Assembly (NCBI GenBank): GCA_905147135.1
Contig: LR990050.1
Location: 8,430,001 to 8,494,000 of the forward strand
From: Blastobasis lacticolella
Lineage: Eukaryota > Arthropoda > Insecta > Lepidoptera > Blastobasidae
DNA: 64,000 nucleotides
Direction: 5' to 3'
Under the pieces are notes generated by a model that had not been told where the DNA came from, searched no databases, and saw nothing but the letters and a program-made list of their open reading frames with translations. Both the position numbers and the translations under genes were made by a program. Each line of letters opens with the position of its first letter. Position 1 is the stretch's first letter. Below, piece after piece: positions 45,346 through 54,367 of this stretch.

Positions 45346-45732
45346 TTGAGAAGACATACCTATTCACGAAAGGGAGGTTACTTTACTTTGTTAAAAGATT
45401 ATTTTAAGTTTATGCATGCTACTGAATACGAAGAATTAATCAAACTAGAATCTAAAAAGAAAAATACAGTACAGCCTTCGACCTCAACGCCTCTTCAGGA
45501 AGCCAAAAAACAAATTGTTCTCAAAGAAACAATTATGAAAAATAAAATATTGTGTATTTTTAATGCGAAATCAATTGAAATAGACAGATTGATTTCTGAA
45601 ATGATTGCTTTGCAAGATCTTTCCTTTACTTTTGTGGAAGGTTTTGGGTTTCATCGGCTTATGCCGTTCATTGCGCCGAATGATCAGTTAAGGGGAAACA
45701 GTTTTACCGAATATATTTGTGGTGAGTTATAG
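45346..45732 (+). pseudogene. hAT-type (BED finger) transposase N-terminal fragment
   Basis: The ORF contains KFMHATEYEELIKLESKKK, which resembles the end of a BED finger, then a low-complexity linker (QPSTSTPLQ). It continues with ISEMIALQDLSFTFVEGFGF and RLMPFIAPNDQLRG, the dimerisation-proximal region of hAT transposases (usual form: MI-x-L-D-x-QPFS-x-VE-x-x-GF). The N-terminal CxxC of the BED finger is not in frame. The ORF ends shortly after a possible splice donor (TTGTG|GTGAGT near 45718). The DDE core is not found downstream. Confidence 0.6.
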
Positions 45733-46133
45733 GTATGCATTATGCAACATTAGCAAAAATATAAATGATTTGCTGAAACAGTTTGAGAAAATCTCATGTA
45801 CAACGGGCATTTGGAGCGAACCCATTTCGAAGTGTGGTTATTAATACCCGGTTTCTGAAACGCTTGTCAACGCAAAAATTACGTAACAACTTGTTAATAT
45901 CTGGTTAAATGCAGTTTGGGTTTCTGAAAAGGCCAATTGACAGTTTGTAACAGTTTGTCAATGGATTATCAAATGTTGAATTAACAGCCGATTAAGGTAA
46001 TTTTTGGTTTTACGGAAAGTTTATCTCATATTAACTGCAGGTTATCGTCTTGTTATTTTAATTAGCGGAAATCGAAAAATTAACAGTTGTCAAAAAAAAT
46101 TACTTATATCCGATTTTCTTGGTCTAGTCCAGC
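45733..46133. other. intergenic DNA after the transposase fragment
   Basis: Contains several TTAACAG / CTGTTAA and GACAGTTTGTAACAG phrases in both orientations, perhaps subterminal repeats; no gene. Confidence 0.35.
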
Positions 46134-46582
46134 GGGGCTATTGGCTAACTCAGTTGACAACTGTATTTGACACTAGATAATTCTACACCACGTCATCTAC
46201 GTTGAAAACTGGCAATAGCGTCTACCAAATTAGTACCAAATTAGAGTAGTGTCAGATTTTTTTATGTCAAATTCAGTTGTCCACTGAGATAGCCGATAGG
46301 CCCTCAGGTCCTAGTTTTGGTCCAAGGCAGGGTCCAGGTCTAGGACCAGGTTCAAACCCAGATCTTGTCCAGGTTCTGGTACAGGACAATGACCAAAACT
46401 GTACCAATTCTAGGACTAGAGGGCCTATCGACTATCTCAGTGGACATCTGAATTTGACATAAAAAAATCTGAGACTACTCTAATTTGGTAGACGCTATTG
46501 CCGGTTTTCAACGTAGATGACGTGGTGTAGAATTATCTAGTGTCAAATACAGTTGTCAACTGAGTTAGCGAATAGCCCCGGG
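46134..46582. mobile_element. near-perfect foldback element with arms of about 190 bp
   Basis: The left arm opens GGGCTATTGGCTAACTCAG and the right arm closes CTGAGTTAGCGAATAGCCC. Matching inner blocks include AACTGTATTTGACACTAGAT, ACCACGTCATCTACGTTGAA, GCAATAGCGTCTACCAAATT and GTCCACTGAGATAG, with the complements in order on the other side. Only scattered mismatches and one small duplication (CCAAATTAGTACCAAATTAG) are seen. The loop is made of degenerate GGTCCAGGTTC-type hexamers. No ORF of meaning. Confidence 0.85.
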
Positions 46583-47160
46583 CTATTGGCTAACTCAGTG
46601 TTCAACTAAGTTTGTCATAAGATGTCCACTAAACCCTAATTTGGTATTCGCTATGGCTAGTGTTCAACTGAGATGACGTCATATAACAGTTGTACACTGT
46701 AGATGTCAAAGGCATATATTTTTGTATCGATAAATCAATAATTGGTATTGCGTAAGGTGGTGCTTATCACTCAGTACGTCAAATCCATAGCCACTTTGAT
46801 TGTCAAATACATTTCGAAAGTAAACTTGTATGAGCTGGTGACGGCGTCGCTGTTCTTGGCATTGACATGTCATTTTAATCACATTTCAGAATGAAGTTCT
46901 CATAGTTTCAGTTTTGGCCACCGGATCAAATAAGTTTGTGGCCATAGAGCAGCAATGTAGACTAGAACTAATAAGGCATTCGCTATTTCCAGTGTTCAAC
47001 TGAGATGACGTCATTTAATTCATGTACACCATAAAAATGTTTGACAGATGTTTTTGTATCGATAGTTCAATAAATGGTGTTGCGTATCGTGGTGATGATC
47101 ACTCGGTACGTCAAATCCATAGCCACATCGATAGTCAAACACTTTTTCAAAGTAACTGCT
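46583..47160. repeat. direct repeat pair related to the foldback
   Basis: 46640-46810 and 46978-47150 share CTATGGCTAG/CTATTTCCAG then TGTTCAACTGAGATGACGTC, TTTTTGTATCGATA, TCAGTACGTCAAATCCATAG and TAGTCAAACA-like ends. The segment between (46850-46960) is related to 35245-35345. The whole looks like nested or tandem members of one MITE group. Confidence 0.6.
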
Positions 47161-47162
47161 AG

Positions 47163-47350
47163 AGAGTAGTGTTTTATAGGAATCCGGTGATGGCTACTAT
47201 TATCCCGGTGATGGCCACTATTATCCGGCTGAGTTGAAAAGGTAAGAAGAAGTAATACGCAATGAACTACGATTTGGGCTTGGAGTTTTGGAAGGTTTAT
47301 ATGATAAATTCAAAGAGACAGTGTACTTTGGTCCTTGCTCTCTTTATAAA
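47163..47350. repeat. dispersed repeat shared with 49400-49575
   Basis: Both contain AGGAATCCGG(T/C)GATGG, CACTATTA, GCTGAGTTG(A/G)AAAGGTAAGA, TACGATTTGGGCTT and AAATTGAAATA followed by ATAATCTGTA. Non-coding. Confidence 0.65.
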
Positions 47351-47749
47351 TTGAAATAGATAATCTGTACTATAATATTTATTATGAAGAGTGGCTCTGT
47401 TCTCTTTAGCCTGACTATATACTTATAATAATGTTTATAGTTCCGTTGATAATCTCGGGACTTTAAAGATGAAACGCTATTTAACTTTGCGTGCAGCTGA
47501 AAATGGAACTAAATTTGACAGAACAGAGACCAACAAAAAAGTGACAGGGACGCCATACCTAAGTGCAGACTTGTCTTTCGCGCACTCTACCTAACCAAAT
47601 AAATAAATAATCTAATAGAAAATGTAACTTTTTCGGTATAGGGTAAGTTGGTGTAAGAATACAAGAAATGCTATGCTGAAATATATTTTCACAACACCTA
47701 AATTTAACCCTAAACTCTCGGTCATACTGCTGGTGACAATAATACTATA

Positions 47750-47905
47750 CGGCGAATGACTACATGCCCACATATCCCGGCACATTATTTTTGAGAGAAT
47801 TATAGACTTTTCTGGTGTAATCGGGTGCATCGATGGCGCTTATGTAGCCGTAATTCGGCCAAAGGATGACGAGGAGGATTTTCATAACAGAAAATATCTT
47901 TGATA
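47750..47905 (+). pseudogene. PIF/Harbinger transposase fragment
   Basis: The plus strand around 47775-47900 reads RIIDFSGVIGCIDGAYVAVI, then RPKDDEEDFHNRKYL and a stop. GVIGCIDGTH followed by a P...NRKG-type phrase is the hallmark first catalytic block of Harbinger nucleases (the D of CIDG). Only about 45 codons are left and I find no other block nearby. Confidence 0.65.
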
Positions 47906-49399
47906 TAGTATAAATGATTTATAACTTTATACAAAACATGAGTTATACAATGACGTTCAATACGACGCTATTTTAAATCGTAATATTGTATTGTAAAGTG
48001 GTGATCACATTAACAACCCACCTATTTACGTCTCGAACTAATGCGATATTAAGGCATAGGTACAGTACAAAAGCATAAGTGCATTATCTTTTCAAGAAAA
48101 TTTTCTTTTACCGCTACAATAAAATTCTCGGCATTTGGTGCAACTGTATCCAAAATCAGTTTACTAAAAGAAGGAAGAATCAACTGTCCTCTGTGCCTAA
48201 AGAACTCGTCCTTTACTCCCGGAGTATTTTTTTTTAAACAGTGTGTCTGTACATAGCATATATTTACAAAAAAAGTTTAGAGCGATGAAGAAATAGTAAT
48301 AGAATAAAAGGATATCAACGCGGTCGAAGTCGCGTCCAAAAGCTACTAATAAATAAATAAATAATTCTTGAACGCTATACACACCGTTTAACAACTGCAC
48401 TATAGTACAAAGGAATATGATTCTTAAGGTGGTGATGCATTGATGCTCCTGCATTGAACATGGAGGGTGTACAATGGAATGGAAAGGGTTGTTGGCTAGA
48501 TCTTATTCTTGTTTGGCATGCTGATGGTTGAGATGCTGCTGGTACAAAGACTTTTCAGTGTTAACCGTTGAAGGAAGACACGCGATGCTGCGAACATGAC
48601 GATCTGTTGCGAACTGTAATTAAATTTAATACACCCAATTAGGCTTTTATTTTCATTTTAATCCTACTATTCATATTCACGAATTTGATCGTATCAATAT
48701 AAAGAATGTTATGTTGTACGTCAATTTTTTGTGACACTGAATTCAAACATAGTGCTAGCCGACTGCTTCCATGTATATCTTAAGGCTTGGGCAGGTAGAG
48801 CTCAACCTGTGAACCGGACGACAGCCACCTTATTCCCGACCTACTACATTGGTATTTTCATCTACCGAATGGCCAATATTTAACGGCCCGGCAAGCGGCA
48901 TTTTGAAATTTGCTAAAATAATTCAAATTGCAAATTTAGTTAATAGATAAGTAAGCGCATATCCTTTACTATTACCGAAAATTTCTTCTACATTTACAAA
49001 CTATTACTTATGCCAAAGAATAGATATACATAAAGTTACTATGCACTTACTCCTAATAAATATTAATTATGATGTTTTGGTTTCACAAAAACCTATTATT
49101 GGTATTTATTTCTAATAATATTTACCTAAAACTATAGATGTGCGATTCTATGTAAACAAACAACATGTCAGCCAGTGACATATAACCGTTCAATTTGAAA
49201 ATATACATTAAACCCTACTTAGCAAAGGTCGTAAAGAGATATCTAATTTTTTCGCCTAAAGTCGATAAAAAATAGAGAGGTCATGTGCTCTACGGCTCTA
49301 CGTGATGGTCACCGTAACGGCACCGTATTCACGGTTGCACCGAAGCGATAGAGAATACCAATTCATGACATCGCCAGTGCTAAGCAAATATTAGTGCTT
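47906..49399. other. intergenic DNA, no supported gene
   Basis: AT-rich; a (TAAA)n-like run at about 48347-48362. The minus ORFs at 47612-47830 and 48197-48454 have no recognised features. Confidence 0.45.
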
Positions 49400-49759
49400 A
49401 GGAATCCGGCGATGGTCACTATTAACCAGCTGAGTTGGAAAGGTAAGAAAATATTATGTATTAGGTATACTACGATTTGGGCTTTCAGTTTTATTATGTT
49501 TATTTTGTTAAAGAGATGGGTAATATATTTTATCCCGTCTTTGTGTAAATTGAAATAAATAATCTGTAATACATCTTTCTAATCACTTGTGCTTGTCAAG
49601 CATACCTTATCAATTTATTTAAATTTCAACAACTTTAAATATGATTTTGTCAAGTGGGTGCCTAGGGTGACACACGCGGTTTGACCTTAAATAATTTTTT
49701 CTTGTTGTTTTTCCATTTGATATAAGTGTTGCATTACTTTTTTGTATATTTTGTATAGA

Positions 49760-50420
49760 CTATATCGTCGGTCCCTCCTGATCCACCTGATTCCCCTTCT
49801 GGGCTCGCGCCCGAGGAACGGATGGAGGAATCTCTGATTTCTGCGTCCGTTTCTTTAGAATCCCAGCCCAGGGAAAGAGCTGCTGTTGGTGAGCCTGGTG
49901 TCGCCTCAAAAAAAATTCATAGTCCAGCTGATTCTAATCAGTCGGTCTATATCCACCCGAAATATGAACTGTCTAAAACATACTCCGATATTGATTCCGG
50001 TATTCACGTATTTAGGGAGGAGTCCCACCCTAGGGCTGGCACTACCCTGAACCCGATGCAATTTGGCCAAACCCTCATGAAGGCAAAAGTTGAAGGCATC
50101 CTCAAGCATGGCGTAAAAAGTGTTGGTAGAAACAGAATATGTGTGGAGCTTAAGTCAGCTAAGTACGCGAACAGGTTCCTTCGGGAACCTGCTCTTTTTA
50201 ATAATAAATTCATTGCTATTATCCCTACGTTCAATATTACTCGGATGGGGATTGTCAGAGATATCCCCACTGAGTGGTCTATGTCCGAATTTGTTAATGA
50301 AATAGAAGTCCCCGAAGGTTGCGGAATGTTCCTTAAAGCCCGCCGACTTAATCGAAAGGTTCTTAGAGAGGGTGCTGTGGAGTGGGTTCCCACGCGCACT
50401 GTCGTGCTAACCGGGACCTG
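49760..50420 (+). pseudogene. non-LTR retrotransposon ORF1 (gag-like) remnant
   Basis: The open frame includes sequence before the first ATG at 49822 (VPPDPPDSPSGLAPEERMEE). The protein shows SVYIHPKYELSKTYSDIDSG, TLNPMQFGQTLMKA, VKSVGRNRICVELKS, ITRMGIVRDIPTEWSM and CGMFLKARRLNRK, then WVPTRTVVLT. This is the N-terminal half of the RRM-like region in I/jockey-type ORF1 proteins. The expected zinc knuckles that follow are absent: after VVLTG the frame runs into a degenerate ACCTGG repeat and ends. The ORF looks intact only because the repeat happens to stay open. Confidence 0.7.
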
Positions 50421-50545
50421 GTCCAGGTCAAGAACTCGAACCAGGATCTGAACTTGAACCTAGATTTGGACCTGGACCTGGACTACTTTGTCTTAAATTG
50501 GTGTTGGATCAGAACTAAAACCTGAACCTAGTCTTGGTCTTGCAG
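50400..50545. repeat. degenerate ACCTGG/GGTTC repeat tract
   Basis: ACCTGGTCCAGGTCAAG, GAACCAGGATCTGAAC and GGACCTGGACCTGG in series. The same style of tract forms the loop of the foldback at about 46311-46395. Confidence 0.6.
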
Positions 50546-50802
50546 GATTTAACTAATGGGATTATTGGGACAAACTCACAGAATCGATAGCCGGTGGGGC
50601 GAATGTTGTTGAGTGGTGAACAGGATGGCCTCCAAAGAGATGGACGGACGACCTCCTTTAGGTAATAGGGAGCCGATGGTTTCAGGTTTATTATTTTTTA
50701 AATTGAAATTAGAGAGGATGACAGATTAATGTTGCCTGACCTTAACACATCTTTCTTCTGCCACCATCTCTGACTCTGATTCCGGTCCCGACTCCGAAAA
50801 AC

Positions 50803-50848
50803 TAACGAGTCGGATACCCTAACCGCTCGGCCACCGACGCTAGAACAA
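50803..50848 (-). mobile_element. SINE head fragment
   Basis: GAGTCGGATACCCTAACCGCT followed by CGGCCACCGACG corresponds to the tRNA-like head of the SINE family (compare 38445-38478). Confidence 0.55.
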
Positions 50849-50883
50849 TAAACACACGAAATAACTATTTCAAGTCCTGCTAT

Positions 50884-51284
50884 ACCTTACTTACTTACTT
50901 ACTGCGCTGGCTCAGCGACCCAAAGTGGATCTTGGCCTCCGACACCAGAGATCGCCACCTCTCCCTATCCTGCGCCATCTCCTGCCAATCGAGGATTCCT
51001 AGTGCGTGCAGGTCTTTCAGGACTTCATCCCTCCAGCGATATCTGGGTCGCCCGACCGGTCGACGTCCGCTCGGCCGACCCACATATGCTCTCCTAACGG
51101 CGCGATCCTCCCCCATCCTCTCCACGTGGCCAAGCCAACGCAATCTTGCAGCCTTGATCTCTCCCAGAATATTGGGTTCGGAAATAAGCTGTTCCACCTC
51201 CTCGTTCTTTCTTCTCTTCCACATGCCGTCCTCACCCTGTGTTGGCCCCAGAATTTTCCGGAAGATCTTACGTTCAGCGACCAA
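50884..51284 (-). pseudogene. RTE-type ORF C-terminus and 3' tail
   Basis: The minus strand encodes ARLRWLGHVERMGEDRAVRR, GRPSGRRPVGRPRYRWRDEV and a short end ERWRSLVSEAK, the usual C-terminus of RTE-like reverse transcriptases. On the 3' side is an (AGTA)n tail, seen on the plus strand as ACTTACTTACTTACT at about 50887-50901. The 5' part is absent, as in typical truncated insertions. Confidence 0.8.
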
Positions 51285-51329
51285 TAACTACGACCTACGT
51301 ATTATAAAATGCGAAAGGATGGACGAGTA

Positions 51330-51425
51330 GTTGTTACTCCTCCACGCAAAAATTTCGGAACAGATTTTGATGAAATTTGGCAGTATAATAGCCCAGAATA
51401 TCACATAGGCTATAATTCAAACGTG
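51330..51425. repeat. lepidopteran dispersed repeat, copy 2
   Basis: GATTTTGATGAAATTTGGCAG and the upstream TCCACGCAAAAA are shared with 44395-44580. Confidence 0.6.
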
Positions 51426-51539
51426 CAAATCAATTAAGTACCTTTGGTCATTTTGGCTCATACAAGACTTCAACGAGGCAACCTTCGTGGCAACCGTACG
51501 TGAATTCGTTCATACAATAGGCATTATATTGTTTTTTCT

Positions 51540-52080
51540 GCAGACCTTATAAGAGGTCTATAACATTATGAAGTTCCTCCGTAATATACATCATCACCAT
51601 CCGGCTTCTGCCAGGTTCCGCTTTCCGACTCATTTTCCTTCGCATCATTTTATTAGGCATTGGGCTGCCAAGGATGTACTCGCTACGCACTCGATCAAGT
51701 CGCGTAACGCCACACATCCACCGCAGTGCTGCAGCTAGCCTAACCACCGTTTTCTAGCAATTCTTTCCACGCATTTACCCTGAAATTGAAAATGAAAAAG
51801 TATTCATTGAATTAGGATTACGTTAATTAATCTCTTTTCAAACGTCAAATATCAAACGAAAAGTAAAGCGAGCTCATCCAGGCAGGAGGCGACGCATGCA
51901 GACCGATCAGCGCCTGGTCTCAAGGTCCTAAGCTAAGCTTACTCACCAGTACGATGTCATCAGCGTATTTTATAAGCCAAGGAGGCAAATCCTGAATTTC
52001 CACTGAGAAGACATCGAGCACAACGCAGAAATTATAGAACAGCACTGAACCCTGGTGAACACCTACGTAAACGGAAAGGG
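51540..52080 (-). pseudogene. RTE-type reverse transcriptase remnant (palm and thumb pieces)
   Basis: On the minus strand, 52060-51940 encodes a damaged GVHQGS...VLDVFSVEIQ stretch followed by PPWLIKYADDIVLVSK, with the YADD catalytic box. 51747-51547 encodes LRWMCGVTRLDRVRSEYILGS, the post-thumb motif of RTE elements. The two pieces are out of register with unrelated sequence between them. Confidence 0.75.
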
Positions 52081-52140
52081 ATTGGAATGGCCTACGATAG
52101 TTTTGACGACTGCTTCATTTGTTAGCTTACTCTATATAAC

Positions 52141-52235
52141 ATATAACAGTATCATTACATTACTTAGAAAAGAGTCGTTGATTGATGGCGGCGCTGGGGT
52201 TCGTACCCGATACCTCGGGGTACGAGTCGGGCATT
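52141..52235 (-). mobile_element. SINE 5' fragment (tRNA head)
   Basis: TTAGAAAAGAGTCGTTGATTG followed by GGTTCGTACCC (a degenerate B box read in reverse) and GGGTACGAGTCGG match the head end of the SINE family. Confidence 0.5.
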
Positions 52236-52325
52236 ATGATTTAAACGATATACTATTAAATCCAAAAAAAATGAATACACACTTATTATTATCATTATAG
52301 GTACATACATTTTTCATTTAACATA

Positions 52326-52375
52326 CCTGCTAGGCCGGGATCGAACCCTGGACCTCTTGCGCGGCGGAGCAATGA
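52326..52375 (-). other. tRNA-like B-box fragment
   Basis: GGGATCGAACCCTGG is the complement of a tRNA T-loop/B box. Without an A box or cloverleaf it is most likely another SINE scrap rather than a tRNA gene. Confidence 0.35.
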
Positions 52376-52684
52376 TTGGTAAAACGCATATTTTATCTAT
52401 GAGCAACTTGACGACGGCAAGCGCTAACATGGCGGTCAACTCCTTCGGTACAAAGCGTACTGAAACCGCCGTATGATGAAGTGCAGCATATACTCCACGA
52501 AGTTAAGAAGAAATTAGCCTCTGAAAGACAAAGTTAAATTCAAAGTTCAGGACTTGCACAGCGGGGAGAGAAGCACAGCGTTTCCAATAAGCAAACGCAC
52601 CGAGCTGAGATTTGTGACGGGTGGACACGGATGCGTTTTATTTAATTTGTGCATTGAGTTCCTTAGGTGCTCAATTAAATTTTT

Positions 52685-52880
52685 GTGGCAAACTGGCAAG
52701 CGGGCCACCTGATGGAAAGTGGTCACCACTGCCTTTTGGGTCTGCGTTGCCCACCGTTGTCGTTGCTCTGGCAACAAAAAGGCAAATGCCCGTTCACTGC
52801 CAAATTCCCTAAATCCCTACCCCATGGAGCACTGGAGACCTTACACACCTTCAGAAACCCAATACTATTAAAAGAGTATT
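52685..52880. repeat. lepidopteran-type dispersed repeat (GGGCCACCTGATGG), copy 2
   Basis: AAGCGGGCCACCTGATGGAAAG, TGGTCACCACTGCC and CATGGAGCACTGGAGACC are characteristic of this repeat, of which 24365-24485 is a shorter copy. The ORFs on it are not genes. Confidence 0.65.
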
Positions 52881-52929
52881 GTTAAAAAAGAAAACATCGA
52901 TCATTCACACATTCACAGAACATAAAAAT

Positions 52930-53110
52930 CGAAATATTTCTATATATATTTAGACACCGCAATATAACTCAATTTGCCAATAAAGTTAAATCTTTCTGAT
53001 AGGCTAAGTTCCTATGGGTGAAAAAACGGCATAGCAAGATTCATAATCATTGTAGAGCGAGCGATAAGGGAATATTTGTGATTTGTGTCTAGTCTGTTAT
53101 GTGCATGTCT
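52930..53110. repeat. inverted copy of repeat halves seen at 4.9 kb and 11.3 kb
   Basis: 52936-52990 is the complement of about 11264-11320, and 53000-53100 is the complement of about 4886-4960. Here the two halves are nearly adjacent, whereas in the 5-11 kb region they lie on opposite sides of the LTR retrotransposon with about 300 bp of extra sequence. Confidence 0.55.
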
Positions 53111-54272
53111 GATATATGCGTTGGCCCAATAGCCAAATTCCTTTTAAACACAGTATTTGTTTCGATCGATCCTCTTTAATTTTGATACATAGACCACACC
53201 GCCGCGATTTACTGCCTGTAAATGTATGCGTCAGCTGAAGACTGCGATCTCATTTCTCGTTGATTTTCGAGAGTCTGGGTGGAGCGTAGAGGGGTGGAGA
53301 GTTACAGTCGACGGGCCTAGAAAAATAGATAAAACCGTGTGGCGAGTTAATAGTAAAAAAAAAGGGACGCACGCAGCTCTCCAAACTTTCGAAGCGATTG
53401 TTCAGTTCCCGCTGAAAGTGCTCGGGGTTTTGAATGTGGGCAGTTTTAGCTATAGACCTCTCCGGTCTGAATAGTCACAGGGAGTCGAGGAAATATTATT
53501 TTAAAATATAAAATATTCTGCCTGCGACATACCGCCTATACACAATAAAGCTGTATGAAACAAAAGCCTTAGCCTTGATTGATGTATTGATAAAAAACAA
53601 AAATAAACGCACATGAACGTAAGAGCGAAAATCTATTTATTGTATTAAAAATTCAAAAAAGTAATATTTTTGTAAGTAATTAACTTCTTATAACTGTAAG
53701 TTTGCTAGTTCTTTACTCGGTACCACCGTTTTTGTAAATTATTTTAATTATTGATATTCTTTATCAAGCTTCATAAACAGAAGAATGCAATGCAATCGCA
53801 ATGCAAGCAAAAGTTTTTGATTGCTTTCATGAAAAAACATGGTTGTTTTTCAGCTAAAGGATGTTAATTTATCCAATGAATAGATATCATCTAGGAAATA
53901 ATTGTAGAAAGCTAAATTAAGTGAAACACTGCATAGGATGCATTTGAATAACCTATCAGTTATCGTCGGAAAGTGCCTATGGACAGCTGAGTTTCCAATG
54001 GAAATAAACATGGATTTTGGTTATATTCAATGATTTAAGTAAGTGATTTACTTTTTAAAGTATCATTAATATGTTTTAGGTCCTGCGATTTGCCTTGTAG
54101 TTGAATATTTGTCGAGGAATTTGGTAAAAAATTTGACGTGTCGTTTTTGAGTTTCATTTCATGTTCGTCCGCCATGTTTGTCCTTTTTATAATTCAGAAA
54201 TTCTAAATAGAATTTTGTTTTAGCATAGAAGCAGTGCTTGCTTTGTGTAAATTTATTCTTCATGGTATTTAG
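53111..54272. other. intergenic DNA upstream of Suv4-20
   Basis: AT-rich. Probably holds the Suv4-20 promoter and a leader exon: a possible splice pair joins TATTTAG|GTAAAG (GT at 54273) to TTGTTGTTCAG (ending 54358), an 86-bp intron. No TATA box stands out. The plus ORF at 53226-53474 has no recognised features. Confidence 0.35.
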
Positions 54273-54367
54273 GTAAAGCGTTTAATTCTTTAGTTTTTTC
54301 TATTGGTGGTTCTAGCGTTGTATTTCCGTGTGTTATGTTCGCGTTCTTTGTTGTTCAGGTATTCAGA

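Noticed and set aside
42958..50803. One large hAT splitting a SINE (body at 42.7 kb, head at 50.8 kb)
   Set aside because: The left side starts TAGGGATGTCACGG, but no matching right terminus or 8-bp duplication is present at 50.8 kb and about 40 bp of the SINE is missing.
53226..53474. 82-aa ORF upstream of Suv4-20
   Set aside because: No domain or conservation signal visible and no clear transcription context.
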